From Cryptocoryne crispatula var. balansae (taxonomy: Eukaryota; Streptophyta; Magnoliopsida; Alismatales; Araceae), in assembly GCA_036172225.1 (NCBI GenBank), contig CM069935.1, positions 17,643,297 to 17,707,296 on the forward strand: a stretch of 64,000 nt of DNA, written 5' to 3'. The notes under the pieces are model-generated. The model had not been told where the DNA came from. It did no database searches and saw only the letters and a list, made by a program, of their open reading frames with translations. The number at the start of each line of letters is the position of its first letter. Position 1 is the stretch's first letter. Of this stretch, positions 11,994-23,587 are shown one piece after another. The position numbers were made by a program, and so were the translations under genes.

Positions 11994-12869
11994 TCAGCGT
12001 AAAAGATGTTTTCAAGGAAAAGGATTTACAAATGTCTTATTTGGTTCATCTGAAAATAATTTTTAAAAATAAAATATTATAATTTTTAAGTTCCTAAAAA
12101 GTTTTTCCAAGCAACTTTGAACCTCTCAACTCAAAACATTAAATTTTTTTTATGTTGTTACTTTCTATTCGTAAAATAGTTGGTATCATAATATATTAAA
12201 TCTTATATTAGTTTTATTTAAAATTATATAAATTTTTCACATAAAAAATCATAATTTTTATTTATAAAAATGTTTTCATTAAATTTAAAATTTTTAAAAA
12301 ATTAAAATATTAATTTTTAAAAATAAAAATTTTTACACATAAAATATGTAAATTATAATTATTCAGTTTTTTGATTTTTTTTACAAATAGCCTCACTTAT
12401 TTAGTGATAAAAAGAGGATATCAAGAAAAAAATATAATACTAGATATGGATATTTTTAACAAAAAATAAAAATTATTTAACTAGTATTATTTAAATATGT
12501 TTACACTGTAAAGATAATCTTTGATAAAGTTATTTAGAGATAAAAAGATGATGCTAGAGGAAAAAAAGATAAAATATTTGAGAGATATATTTTTAACAAA
12601 AAATAAAAAACTATTAAACTAATATTGATTAAAAAACGGAATAAGATGTTTAGTTTCTATAAAGATATATTTCAAAATGTTATAAAATATTTGAATCAAT
12701 ATATATATATAAATACAAATCATAATATGTACTTTGTTCCTTGGATGTTCAAAAAGTCCATCGTTAGGTAACAGGCGGAAAACGGTATCGACAGCAATTT
12801 TGCGGATGTTGTATTTGGGAATTCAGGACGGTCACCGAAACATGTTTTCCTTGGAACCAAATAAACGCA
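11994..12869. mobile_element. Possible MITE, superfamily unclear
   Basis: The ends are inverted copies: TGCGTTTGGTTC on the left, and TGCGTTTATTTGGTTC read inward from the right. A second inner match follows (AAGATGTTTTCAAGG against CCAAGGAAAACATG). The interior is very AT-rich. I could not identify a convincing target-site duplication, so the boundaries and class are tentative. Confidence 0.4.
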
Positions 12870-13286
12870 ATCCTCAGTAAATCGGGAAAAGTGGATATAT
12901 ATAACCCATTTTACAAGATCCAAATACTCCTTAAGGTGGCATTCGGACTCAGGAAAGAGTATGAGCATTGCAACTTGCCAAAAATGATCAAATGCGTATA
13001 AGTGGAAGGATTGAAGCATCTCGTCAATACCTACACAACACAAACCTTATTCCTACGAAGCGCAAAATTGATGAAATACAGATTGCATTGTATAATATGC
13101 TGTTGCAAAGCTCCTCGTCATCAAAACAAGGAGTGCCTTCTGCTGGTGTCAACCCCGCCGATGTCTAAATGACAAGGTGTGAACTCACGACCCAACTAGC
13201 GCATCACATGAAACAAAAATGCCCAGCGCTGCCATGTAATGTTGTCGAGATAGTGTACCAACCACCTAAATCCAAAACAACCATTC
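12870..13286. other. No gene recognised; ends in a target-site copy
   Basis: Contains a 66-codon plus frame (12968-13168) ending SSSSSKQGVPSAGVNPADV and an overlapping minus frame; neither is recognised. The last five bases (13282-13286, CATTC) are the left target-site duplication of the following solo LTR. Confidence 0.3.
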
Positions 13287-15612
13287 GGTAACGGCGTGTG
13301 TTTTTTTTTATTTATTAGTGATGTTAATTAAAGGGTTAAAAAAACTCTTCACTACGTAACACCTCTCTCTATGTAACTCTCCCTCCTTCACCCTCTCTCT
13401 CTCTACGTAACTCTTATCCCCCACCGTAACTCTCCCCCCTCTCTTTTACGTAACTCTCCTTATATACTTTCAGCAGACAGCCAGCATCCAGCGCCCCTCT
13501 CGCTCCTCTCTCCGATGTGCATGTGGGCATCAGCTGCCCAGAAGCGCCATGCGGACGTCACACACCGTGGTGCCACCCCGCGTGCCTCGTCCCCGCACAA
13601 TCTACCGCACGCGCCAACAGCCCTCTGCCGTTACCGCCTTGCCTACGTGCGCCACGCATGTGAACACCGTCACCTGCCTGACGCGGCATCACCACGTCGC
13701 CAACCTCCCTCGGCGTCGCTTGCGCACGTGTGCACCCCGGCCGCCGTCGCCCTTTCACGCACCCGCGCGACTGCCGTCAACCGGCCCTTCCCCACGCGAA
13801 CCCCGCCGCCGCCACGCTGTGCCGTGGCCAGTGCCGCCCTGCGCTGTTTGCCCTCGCACCATGATCTACCAGCGCGGTCAACTCTCTCTCCTCTCACTAT
13901 ATCTCCTATGCTATCGCTCTCTTCTCTTTTATATTTACTCTCTTAATATTTTCTTTTTTTTCACGAACTCTCGATTAAATCAGATTTTCGACATCACATC
14001 GCTGCTTAGTATTCGTCGTCCTAACTCCTTCATACTCATCACTTCTTGGAATACGGTCAATTGCGTTTATGCCATTGAGGTAGGCATTCCCGGCTACCTA
14101 TATCATTTCTATAATTCAATTAAAGTATAAAACGTGAGTAGTTAAATTTTGGTTAGTAGAATGTGATTAATGGTTTTGATAATTTGGTTAAATATTTTTG
14201 GGTTGCTTATATGTTAGAATAGATTGTTTAGTTATTGGTTGGTTTAGAACTAATTGTAATAGGTTGTTAATCCCTTTAAATGTAGTTCTTTTAGCATGGT
14301 TAATTGGTTAATTAAAATGACTTAAATCATGTAATGTGGAACCAATAATACTTGTTATTAACGCATGGCATGTTATATGTTAGTTCTTAATTAAGGTAAG
14401 GTGTAATTGCATTAGTAATATGTGAAGTTAGCATGTGTTATTTGATGTTTAGAAAGTATATACGTGATGCATAGTATTTTATTTGAGAATGGTGCATGTG
14501 ATTAAATAATTTTAAGACTTATATGAGGTATACATTGGCATGTTGGTTTTTGACAGGTGGATGTGTCTGAGTAAAGTATGCTTTCAATTTGTGAAATGTA
14601 GTTGATGCAACAAGTTGCATTCTGTGACGAATTGTACTTGACCAGATTATGGTTAGTGCCCGTGGGCAGCGGGGATTAGAACAGTCCGGAGCATCCTTCG
14701 ATCCCGGATACTGTGGTTCATCCTAAGTACACTCCTGCCTAGGTGTACTACGGGATTTAATTAGCTATATGATTACTTCTTATATGTATATAAATCTGGT
14801 GCAAGTGGCTACAAGGTCCAAATGGAGCATATGTTTTACTCAGACTATGTCGTGTGAATGATAGCATGTTAATTAATGTTGTTATAGACGTGCTTTGTCA
14901 TTTCATTAGAAGGTTCTTAGTTTATTCTTTTAGTATGTAAATGGTCTGTGTCTTATGGTTAGATGAAAGGGCATTTAGTTACTAAGTTATTATAGATGAC
15001 TATTATGTCTGTCTAAGTTGGTAGCGTATTGCATGAATCATATGCCATTTAATTAGTTGAGAGAGTGAAAGCTCACCTTATTTACATAATGAGAGATTAG
15101 AAAATAGCCCTATCTATATGGTATATAATCCAAATGTTGGGTTTGGTATATCTTATTATTATTTAAGAATCAAAGGATTGTAGGGTAGAGAAGGGTTATA
15201 AGTCCTACTGGGTCTTTGTGACTCACCCCTTTCCTTTAATAATGTTTTTTAGCAGATTTCGAGGAGTCACTACCTAAGGAAGAATTTGAGGAGAATCCTA
15301 CTCCTGGAGACCCAGAAGGTAAGGATTTTGGTGAAGAGTGACTATCTTTATCTTTAGGTTGTTGTGTGGTTGTTTAAGTTGTTAAACTTTTATTTATGTG
15401 AACTTATTATCTATGGGTGGTTTACTTAAGACTACTAGTTTAAGACTTGCTAAACTGATGGATGGACTCAGTTGTGTTGTTTTTAGACAAGTTATGGTTG
15501 TTTGGAGTTGAAGTTAATTTGTTCTCCAGGTTAGTTAGTTTAATTTTCATATTTTAATTTACCTGTCTCGGCATCGGATTTTCTGCTGCGCTATATTTTT
15601 CGGGTCATGACA
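13287..15612 (+). mobile_element. Solo LTR, family S (probably gypsy-type), copy 1
   Basis: 2326-bp LTR without partner, flanked by perfect CATTC (13282-13286 and 15613-15617). The 5' end is GGTAACG where the second copy (42687-44998, opposite strand) has TGTAACG, so the first base is probably mutated. The 3' end is GGGTCATGACA. The copies share the pyrimidine-rich leader, a GC-rich block, a strongly conserved segment at 14641-14760 (GGGCAGCGGGGATTAGAACA, AGATCCC-like, TGCCTAGGTG) and the terminus. Strand is inferred from a TATATA box before the GC-rich leader. No polypurine tract, primer site or coding sequence adjoins, so LTR-LTR recombination is the simplest origin. The 143- and 193-codon frames in the GC-rich leader (13515-14130) have no family motifs. 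Confidence 0.75.
13461..13466 (+). promoter_or_regulatory. Candidate TATA box of solo LTR copy 1
   Basis: TATATA lies downstream of pyrimidine-rich repeats containing TACGTAACTCTC and about 30-45 bases before the GC-rich transcribed-looking leader. This is the expected U3/R arrangement in an LTR. Inferred from position only. Confidence 0.35.
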
Positions 15613-15883
15613 CATTCAATTGATTTGATGACTCACCTGACGATAGCACCTTTCGGTAGAGAGTTACGATCATCTCAATTCTTCAGTGAAGGGAACTTCC
15701 TCAGTTCTTGATGGGGCGACGACACGGTGTCGTGGAAGACGAAGTGGGACTTCATTTTAATGAGGATGTGGATGTTGTTTTAACTTCCCAAGACCTTGCT
15801 ACCGAACATATGATTACTTTTTATCAAGCCTTTGAGGACATACTACCAAGACCTATTTTAATGAGGACATGATGCCATTTAGT
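15613..15883. repeat. Dispersed repeat X, left part (split by copia 1)
   Basis: This segment and 36088-36410 are parts of one repeat, interrupted by copia 1, and resemble 45230-45860. Shared features are AGTGAAGGGAACTTCC-type sequence and degenerate short units such as CTTGCTACCGA. No coding capacity was recognised. Confidence 0.5.
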
Positions 15884-16214
15884 TGTTGAAATGAAGTAGA
15901 AAGATTCACGGATGTCTTGCCTAGCTTAAGATCCATGCACTACGCAGTGAAGAAAATGAGAGTAAGGGGAGACAGAATGCACTGGGAGCAATGCTTACAG
16001 AGAAAGCAAATTAGATTGTCCAGTGTTCTTATACCTTTTCTATATAAAGAATGAGTACATCAACACACACCAAGGGCATGAATAGGAGCAATTGAGGAAT
16101 TTCTGTACAAGACAATACGAAAGGATAGACCCCATGAAATGCGCACCATGGAGAGAAGCTTTGAGAAGGGAGAGGTAATTAACTTAAAAACATGTTAGTT
16201 TGATTATCTTAACA
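15884..16214 (-). repeat. Copia 1, 3' LTR
   Basis: 331-bp LTR reading TGTTAAGATAATC to ATTTCAACA on the minus strand. It matches 35754-36087 along its whole length, including CAGAATGCACT and ATGAGTACATCAACACA, with scattered differences. This is the element's downstream LTR because the polypurine tract directly adjoins it at 16215. Confidence 0.85.
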
Positions 16215-16227
16215 CTCCCCCTCAAGC
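16215..16227 (-). promoter_or_regulatory. Copia 1 polypurine tract
   Basis: On the minus strand GCTTGAGGGGGAG immediately precedes the LTR start TGTTAAG. This is the usual plus-strand DNA priming site of copia elements, and it fixes the element's orientation. Confidence 0.8.
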
Positions 16228-16279
16228 TGACATCCATATCCAGTGACCAACTGATCTGCATGTATTTTGAAGATGTCAT

Positions 16280-17661
16280 TCGGAAGAGCTTTGGTAGAAA
16301 TGCTAGTTGTTTGCTTCTTCCATATGTAAGTGACTTAGTTGAGTCATAAACTGGCTGAGTAGGTTAACAACAAATTGGATATTGGGCCTAGTGACTGTTA
16401 AGTATAATATTCTACCAATCAACCTTCTATATGGTCTTGGATCATTAAGAGGAATTCCTCATTCATAAAGATTTTACTTGGGGCTTATAGTCACATATGT
16501 AGGCTTGGCATCAAGTAAACCATAGTCAGCAATGATGTCAAGAGCATATTTTCTTTGACTGAGATAGATCCCAGCTTGCGATCGACTAATCTCAATTCCA
16601 AAAAATACTTTGGTTCTCCAAGATCTTTCAAGCAAAAGTTATCCTACAATGTCAATTTAATATTCTCCATAACATTTAAATCAATTCCTATGATAAGGAT
16701 ATCATCAACATAGATTCGGATGACTGTGAAGGAATCACCATTGACTTGAGTTAATAGAGAGTAATCAATCTTGGGCTATCAGTATGCTTCCATTTTCAAT
16801 ACAAATGTGAGCTTAAAAAAATAGTTTCTGCTAGCTTGGTTGAGACTATACAAGGACTTCATTAATTTGCAAACTTGGTTCTCCCATGTACACTTCCTCT
16901 TCCAATTCCCCATGAAGGGAGGCATTGTTTACATCTAATTGCATTATATTCTACCCCTTAATAGAAACAATAAACAAGAGTAATCTAACAGTGACCAATT
17001 TGGACATAGGAGCAAAAGTTTGGTGGTAGTCCAAATCTTGTAACTAACTATACCCTTTCGCCACATGCCTTGCCTTAAACCTGCCTAATGTTCCATCGGT
17101 GTTGTGCTTGACCTTGTAAACCCATCGGCAACCAATAGCTCTTTTTCTTGGTGGCAGTTTAGTGATCATGCATGTTTTGTTCTTATCCAAGTCTTTTAAT
17201 TCCTGTTCCATAGCTTGCCTCCAATGTGCAATTTTCTTAGTTTCATCATAGCTCACTGGTTCAAATTCTTGATCAACTTTACTCAAGAAAGCTAGGTGAT
17301 TCTCAGTATAATTGTCATAACCCAAAAATTTTCTGATTAGATAACGACTGTCACCCGAAGTGTTGATCATGACATTGAATCTGGTTACATAATCTTTGAG
17401 ATAATTTGGTCTTATTTTAATTCTTTGCCATGGTTCAGAGTAAGCTACCTCCATCTGTTCAGCAAGGACAATGGATATAGTGGGAGAATGAAGGGTTTCA
17501 GCTTCATTTGTGTTATCTTCTAGAAACTGTGAATCTATAAATTCTGGTTGTAGAATAGGAAGAGGGATAGGAGTATGACCCTCATGGCCATCTGTATTCC
17601 TTTCATGATTTTCGTAGGGAAAAACACCCTCATGAAAGATTACATCTCTTCTGGTGAACAT
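16280..17661 (-). pseudogene. Copia 1 reverse transcriptase region
   Basis: Open from 17661 to 17044 and then readable with stops. The open part contains DVIFHEGVFPYE (post-integrase linker), WRQAMEQELKDLDKNKT, RAIGCRWVYKVK and GRFKARHVAKGYS, the standard start of a copia RT. The catalytic YVDD box is intact at 16712-16701 within RIYVDDILIIG. Blocks further on include SQRKYALDIIADYGLLDAK-like and YRRLIGRILYLTVTRP, after which the frame is lost. No RNase H follows before the polypurine tract, which indicates a 3' deletion. Non-functional. Confidence 0.8.
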
Positions 17662-17677
17662 GTCATAAGTATTAAAA

Positions 17678-18270
17678 TTAAGTAGTCTGTAAGCCTTTTG
17701 GTGAGGTGGGTATCCTATAAATGAAAGGATTAACTCTAGGTGCTAACTTATCCTTCTCAAGATGAGATGTGGAAGCATAACAGAGACACCCAAAAGTTTT
17801 AATTCTAGTGTAATATGGCACTTTTTTGAACAACATTTCGTAAGGAGTTTTATTCCCAAGGACCCTACTGGGATGCCTATTAACAAGGTAAGCAGCATTC
17901 AAAACACATTCGCTCCAATAAATTTTGTGAAGGTGGGATTGTATCCTTAGAGATCTAGATATATTTAAGAGATGTCTATGCTTTCTCTCAACTACCCCAT
18001 TTTGTTGTGATGTATGGACACACGTGTGCTCATGACTGATCCCTTTATCCTTAAGGAAACCTCCTAGCTCTTGGTTGAAGAATTCACTCCCATTGTCAGT
18101 TCTGACAATTTTAACATTAGTGGAGAAGTAATTTTGTGCATAATTGATTAAGTTTTTCATAATTTTGGGAATTTCACTCTTATACTTAAACATATGCACC
18201 CAAGTAAAGAGAGAGTAATCATCCACAATGGTTAAGAAATAAAGATATCCACTATTTGATGGAATGTGAT
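17678..18270 (-). pseudogene. Copia 1 integrase core
   Basis: The open frame from 18226 starts MDDYSLFTWVHMFKYKSE. The first catalytic Asp lies in DDYS, the second in KIVRTDNGSEF, and the Glu in SQQNGVVERKHRH, so the D,D35E triad is present. Downstream are YLVNRHPSRVLGNKTPYEML and IKTFGCLCYAS, diagnostic of copia integrases. Upstream of 18226 the frame is shifted or stopped. A stop lies before the RT open frame, in the region where the original polyprotein would continue. Confidence 0.85.
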
Positions 18271-18773
18271 AAGGACCCAGACGTCACAATGAATCAAATG
18301 AAAATATTGTAAGACTTGGTATGACTTTGACCAAAAGGTAAATGAGTCTACTTAGCTAATGGGCAAATATGACAAGAAGTTGAAATAAAAGAAATGTTCA
18401 AAAAAGATGAAATGGACTTGAGTTTCCTATCAAAGATGTGTCCAAGATGCTGGTGCCAAAGTCTGGGGATAGCTTTATATGACAAAAGGCAAACATCATG
18501 ACCTCCTTCTCTCAAAAAATAGTAAAGTCCTCCGGATTCAAGGCCCTACCCAATCCTTTCCTTGGTGGGTAAATCCTATATGACAAAATGTGTTGGTTAA
18601 AAAATTATGCAACAATTTCTACCCTTAATGATTCGACTAACATAAAGAAGGTTATGCTTGAAAGCTGGAGCATGATAAACATTAGTAAGTTTAAGCTCAC
18701 TGTCAAGTCCAACCAAACCTATTTTCTTTACTTTAACCAGACACCCATCAGGTAAGATAATACATGTAGCCTG
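18271..18773 (-). pseudogene. Copia 1 protease C-terminus and GAG-pre-integrase domain
   Basis: Minus-strand translation gives CIILPDGCLVKVKKIGLVGL and NVYHAPAFKHNLLYVSRI (end of the protease region), then LWHQHLGH, the HH part of the GAG-pre-integrase zinc site, and SCHICPLAK for the CC part. Several stops interrupt it. The gypsy 3' LTR cuts it off at 18774-18779. Confidence 0.75.
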
Positions 18774-19855
18774 TTCTCTGTCGACTCTAAAAATTCGACG
18801 GGGTCCTCTCCTTTTCAGGGAAGTCCGTGAACCCAGATCGTCACCTCAAGAGGGGATGAGAAAAGAAAGGAATAAAGCACGGAAAGCAAATCTCACCTCG
18901 GTCCCACACTCACATTGATCCCCGAACTTTCATCCCTTTGCGTCGTTCGATCACCAAAGAGATGGTTCGGATCATGTGAGAGGAGGGTGAGAAGTAGAAA
19001 ATTAATACATGTGGTCACTAGGAACCGTGGGTTCCGATTTATGAAATTAAAGATGAAAGATGACCGTGTGTACCTTAGCGTGAAGAGTGTGGGTTAAAGC
19101 TTCTCCTTCTTCGGCCGGCCGATGAAGAAGAGTCCTCAACGTGTGGGTGCTTGATTTTCTGTGCAACTAGACAAATAAACAAGTGAAAAGACTATTAGAA
19201 CTAGACAAAGTGGAGTATATGTAAAGAAAACAACATGAAACACACAATTGACTAGAAACTGACCGGATTCGGGTTATCTCTAACCCATCTTTTTCTATTT
19301 TCGGATAAAAAGACTAAAAATAATGCAAAAAATATATAAAAAAATAATGGGATGATGGAGAATCACGAAATAAAGATATAGGAAAAAGAACAGAAAGATT
19401 CTGAGTTGAATAGAGAATTATATAGCCAAATCTGTGTTGTCGAAAAAAAGCCGAGCAACAGTCCAGGATCTGCCAGGCGCGACTTTGTTTCTGCGCTCGT
19501 CACGACCAGCCCCAACCTCAGAATCAAGTGCCGTCGATTGAAAACTCAAGAAGACTTGGAGAGGAGAACTTTGATGAAGAGAGCTTGGGCAGAAGATGTC
19601 CGCACGCTGCTGTAGAGGCTGAAGAAGAAAGACCTGGCTGATCACCTGCAGAATAGCCTTCCTCTCTCTTGAACCGACTTTTCTCTCTCTAAAAACTCGA
19701 AATTCTCTCTCTAAAAATCACAAAATAAATGCAGGAGGGTGTTTGGACGTCTTGAGATGCCTGGGGGTCGTGTTCATGCCTTTGGAACGACCAGAATCAG
19801 AGTCAATTTATAGGAGAACGAACGGTGCGATCAAGACTAAAAAATAGGGGACCTT

Positions 19856-20140
19856 GCGCCCTACCCCAGGGCGCATGCGCCCTGGTGCAGGGCGCATGCG
19901 CCCCACTGAGGGGCGCATGTGCCTCCCAGTGGGGGCGCATGGCACTGTTCCCGAAAAATTCGACCTTATCCGGTCGATCGGTTCAGTGGTAGAGTCCCGG
20001 TGAAAAACTGGTTCCCTCGTGCCTCAAGGGTAGGGCGCATGTGCCCTCAAGTGAGGGCACGAGGTCACGTGCCTCACTGGTAGGGCGCATGGGCACGTGC
20101 CCTGGGTCCTGGGCGCATGTGACTAGGGACCCGGGTGCAT
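19856..20140. repeat. GGGCGCATG(C/T)GCC palindromic array, 3' LTR copy
   Basis: A degenerate array of about 20-30-bp units, each with GGGCGCATGYGCC or a variant. One unit is the perfect 14-bp palindrome GGGCGCATGCGCCC (about 19869-19882). The same array lies in the other LTR at 33683-33970. It is much more GC-rich than its surroundings. Confidence 0.8.
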
Positions 20141-20601
20141 GGGACTGTTTTTGCGCGTCCTTCTTCCGGAAGCCATTGCGAACACTCCCGAACTCGGAAT
20201 TCGGCGCCGTTTGTTGAGTTGGAAAGATAACAGGCCGAAGAAGCTTTCTATAGCATTGGATCAGAAATTACACCTTAAAAAACTTCAGAATTTTGTCTGT
20301 AAGTTAAGTTAGTGAACAGAAGATCCGATACAGGTCAAAATGACCCCGACGGCAAACCGGAAAGGCACGGTATGCAAAAAAACTTGTCCGGAGAGTGAAT
20401 ATGACCATATCCTTCAATGCATGATCATTAGGCATTGGTCATTCAGCTAATTTCCATGTTTACATGATTTACGTGTGGCTTTCGCTCAGAAATTATGGCT
20501 TTTTGCGGAAAACTTCGGAAAGCATCCGATTTCATTCGGCGAAGCTCCAAATCAACATTAAAAGACCCGGCATCATTCTAAAGTCAATCATATATGTTAC
20601 C

Positions 20602-21018
20602 CTATAAAACATGAGTTTTATGCTCTGAATTAGGCGAATTTGGCATGTCTACAGCTTGCCTCACCTTGATGTCGGCTTTGTAAGGGAATGGCATGTAATG
20701 AAGCGAAGTGATTCGTAGTGAACTATAATGGAATGCAAGTGAGCGTAGATGAATGTAGAAGAATGAAATGGTGATGGACTGAAAAGGTGGCATCAAGGTG
20801 TAGATATAGACACGCTTATCTACCCGATCCAGCAAAATGAATCTCGCTGAGTATTCTAGATCACTTTCATGTTCTATCAAAACCTCATATAGTTGACTGG
20901 TAAAAGACATGCCCTTGGCACGAGAGATGAAAAATAAAGGATAAATGATACAAGGATGTAGCCAACCCTCAGTGTGGTGAGGAATCCTCGAATTCGTAGG
21001 TTCATCATCAGCCAACAA
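20602..21018 (-). other. 138-codon open frame within the LTR (probably not a gene)
   Basis: Starts MLADDEPTNSR and has a counterpart of the same length at 34428-34844 in the other LTR. The two differ at about a dozen residues and show no preference for synonymous change, so the shared frame reflects LTR identity at insertion more than selection. No domain recognised. Confidence 0.35.
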
Positions 21019-21858
21019 CCCGAACTTTGCGGTGTTCTTGTATTGTGATGGGCTAAAGTTTTAAAAGAGAAGTTGATTTTAAAATGAAAAGAATACCAAT
21101 CCATCATATTTGGAATCTCAAGTTCATTCAAGTTTCACCAAAATACTCAGTTTAATTCTGAGTGGAATAACCTCAAGTTCTAAAAGGGTTCATTTTAAGC
21201 ATAACAAAATTGCTCGGGTATTGTGAAAACCATGAATCATGCTCTGGCAGAAAACCGAGTATTCGGAAAACGGCAAAACAGACTTAAGCCATAATGGGAT
21301 TGAAAGATAATGGTGGGACTAACATAGAGTGTTGGGAAAGAAGAAACAATGGCATGACAAATATGACACGGTGGGTAAAATAAAAGACACGGTGGGATAA
21401 AAGAAAGAAAAGAATAAAACATGATGGGATAAAAGAAAGGAAAGAATAAAACATGAAGGAATAAAATTGGTAATGATGAAGAATGAAAAGGAGATGGATG
21501 TGAAAACATAGAAAATTATGTATAAAATAGTTGAAGATATAGATTGTCTATTGGAGGTCAAGACACTTGATTAGGAACCATCGTCCCTCCAATGTTCAAT
21601 TTTGGCTTATCCATGATTGTGAAGAAATGACCAAGCCGTCGTAGATTTTGTTGAAGGGGACCTCGGGCCCAGTCATCTTCACGCTCAAGGTCTTCAACAT
21701 TAATGTATATAATACGTATCAAATGGACCTAACATAACTAGGTGATAGATAGCAGGAGTGATGTGAAGTGCAAATGGAATGCTGGTGATGATGTGAGATT
21801 GATGAGAATGTGGATTTGAGTGAAGTCTTCAGGTGTGGTCTATCGACCGCCTGATTCA

Positions 21859-23587
21859 TCAGCATCTTTGGTCCATCCTTGTATTGCCTTCTGATGGAAT
21901 ACAGCACCGCGATAATGTTCAGTTGGGTGGCGCTTCCTCTCTTTTCGCCACAAGGTTGGCATGACGTTCCTTGGGGAATACTGATCTCACTAATTCACCT
22001 GTTGGACTTCAAAGGTTGCCTAATAGCCATTCTCTTTTTGCCTCTTTAGCTCCTGAAAAACTTAACAAAGATGATTAGATTTTCATCATGACTCATCCCT
22101 TTGCTTGTATACCGTTTGTCTTGATTTTGAGTCAAAGGGAGGAGTCTTCTTAACAAGGTGGAATAAAACAAATGACTTAAATGAAATAGGCGGTAAGGGT
22201 TGAGAGAACTTACCTGCCATGGTGTGAATCCTCTCCTCTCCTATATTGAAATGCCTGAAACCCTTGAAAGAAAGGGGATTAGATCTTTACCTTGACTCAT
22301 CCCTTTGCCTATTACGGTCAACTCTGACTTAGGTCAGAGGGAAGAGCCTTCTTAACAAGGTAATTAAAGCAAAAATGGATATGCAATACAGAAATGAAAA
22401 TATGCATGACAATCAAATAAACGTGGGTGCAACTAAGGCAATGATCATGACTGAGCATTTTTTGATTTTCTTAGAAATAATCATTTTTTTTGGATTTTCT
22501 ATAGTATTCAATTTTTTTAGATTTTTTTTAAAATATGTATTCACTTTTTTTGGATTTTTGAAATATGAAATTTTTTTGGATTTTGGAAATATTCACTTTT
22601 TTGTGGATTTTAGAAATATGCATTTTTTTTGGTTTTTTTTGAAATATTCATCTTTTTTTATTTGAAATATTCATCATTTTTTTGAATTTTGGAATATTCA
22701 CTTTTTTTGGATTTTGGAAATATTCACTCTTTCGTGGAGAAAATGCTTGTATTTGAGACAATTCATCGATCTTTGGGGTTTGTCAAGACTCAAGTGGTAG
22801 ATGTCACGTGCAAAAATAAAGTTCACTACCTAGAATCCTTCTAACCTTATTCCTTTGATCAGCTTGGATTCCACCTGGATTTGGTTGGTTTACCCTACCA
22901 TAGGGATTTAAGGAGGAAGAGTATAGAGGAAGTCCTTGATAGAGATTGAAGATGTTGAGAGGGATTTCTCTACTCTCACTGAAATTACCCATTGGGGTTC
23001 GGCCTCTTTGGGTTTTTTCTATTTTTTTTGGTCTTTTCTATGTGGCACATATTTGGACAGGTTTTTGACCCGTGGGGACATTGCCCATCTTTTAGTGCCT
23101 TTTGCCGTAACTATCATTCTGGGTACTCATTCAGACAGGTTGATCATTCTTCATTTTCTAACCTGAGGGGTTCATTGCCCATCTTTTGGCACCCTTTTGT
23201 ACCCTCTGAGATGGCCTCCTACTAGGGTGGGAGTGTTTTCGATACTACCCCCCTCTAATCTTCTCTCCCTATCTTGGACCGAGTAGAAGAGAATAGGGTA
23301 AGGGTACCCCTTCCATTTCTAGATTTCTACCTTGCCTTTCGCAAGTGTCGGGTTGTCTGGATTCTAGGATCGGAAAGTGTTGTGTGTGTAGGATGGTACC
23401 TACCCTTGACTTCTTACGAACAACCAAGGATCGATGACTTGAGATTATACCAGTGGTTTCTCCATTTTTATGGAAAGTACTTTTTGAAGTAAACTCTATT
23501 CCAAGGATGATTCAATTTTTCTCCATCTGCATTAGTCAATTCATATGCATTACCTGGATACTTTTCAGTGATTACAAAAGGCCCTTC
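21859..23587 (-). other. Ogre-like 3' non-coding region
   Basis: Lies between the integrase and the 3' LTR, without conserved coding motifs. It includes two related copies of a segment with ATCCCTTTGC and CTTCTTAACAAGGT (about 22085-22165 and 22295-22365) and the T-rich minisatellite listed separately. Frames at 22936-23743 on the plus strand are shadows or chance. Confidence 0.6.
22470..22735. repeat. T-rich minisatellite, ~25-bp unit
   Basis: About ten degenerate copies of TTTTTTTGGATTTTGGAAAT with ATTCACT between them. The plus strand is nearly free of C. The plus frame at 22375-22665 (FFGF-rich) is an artefact of this array. Confidence 0.8.

Larger units (their letters stand above)
18779..21858 (-). 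repeat. Ogre-like 3' LTR
   Basis: 3080-bp LTR nearly identical over its length to 32604-35684. On the minus strand it begins TGAATCAGGCGGTCGATAG and ends CGAATTTTTAGAGTCGACA. It contains a GGGCGCATG palindromic array (19856-20140), T-poor GATGGG-type repeats near 21290-21480 and a 138-codon frame open in both LTRs (20602-21018). The terminal sequence TCGA...TCGA around 18780-18800 can form a short hairpin. Confidence 0.9.

Noticed and set aside
10563..12002. Small plus-strand frames (80, 62 and 60 codons)
   Set aside because: Low-complexity or unrecognised, no splice or start context, isolated in AT-rich DNA.
12720..13168. 107-codon minus and 66-codon plus frames
   Set aside because: They overlap each other and partly the MITE end; neither resembles a known protein.
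13235..13244. TGTAATGTTG considered as the solo LTR start
   Set aside because: Flank does not match the right side, whereas GGTAACG at 13287 aligns to the other copy and gives a perfect CATTC duplication.
13515..14130. 143- and 193-codon frames in a GC-rich block
   Set aside because: No domain, Arg/Pro/Ala-rich in several overlapping frames, located in an LTR leader, and the homologous block of the second LTR does not keep the frame.
22375..22665. 96-codon FFGF-rich plus frame
   Set aside because: Translation of a T-rich minisatellite.
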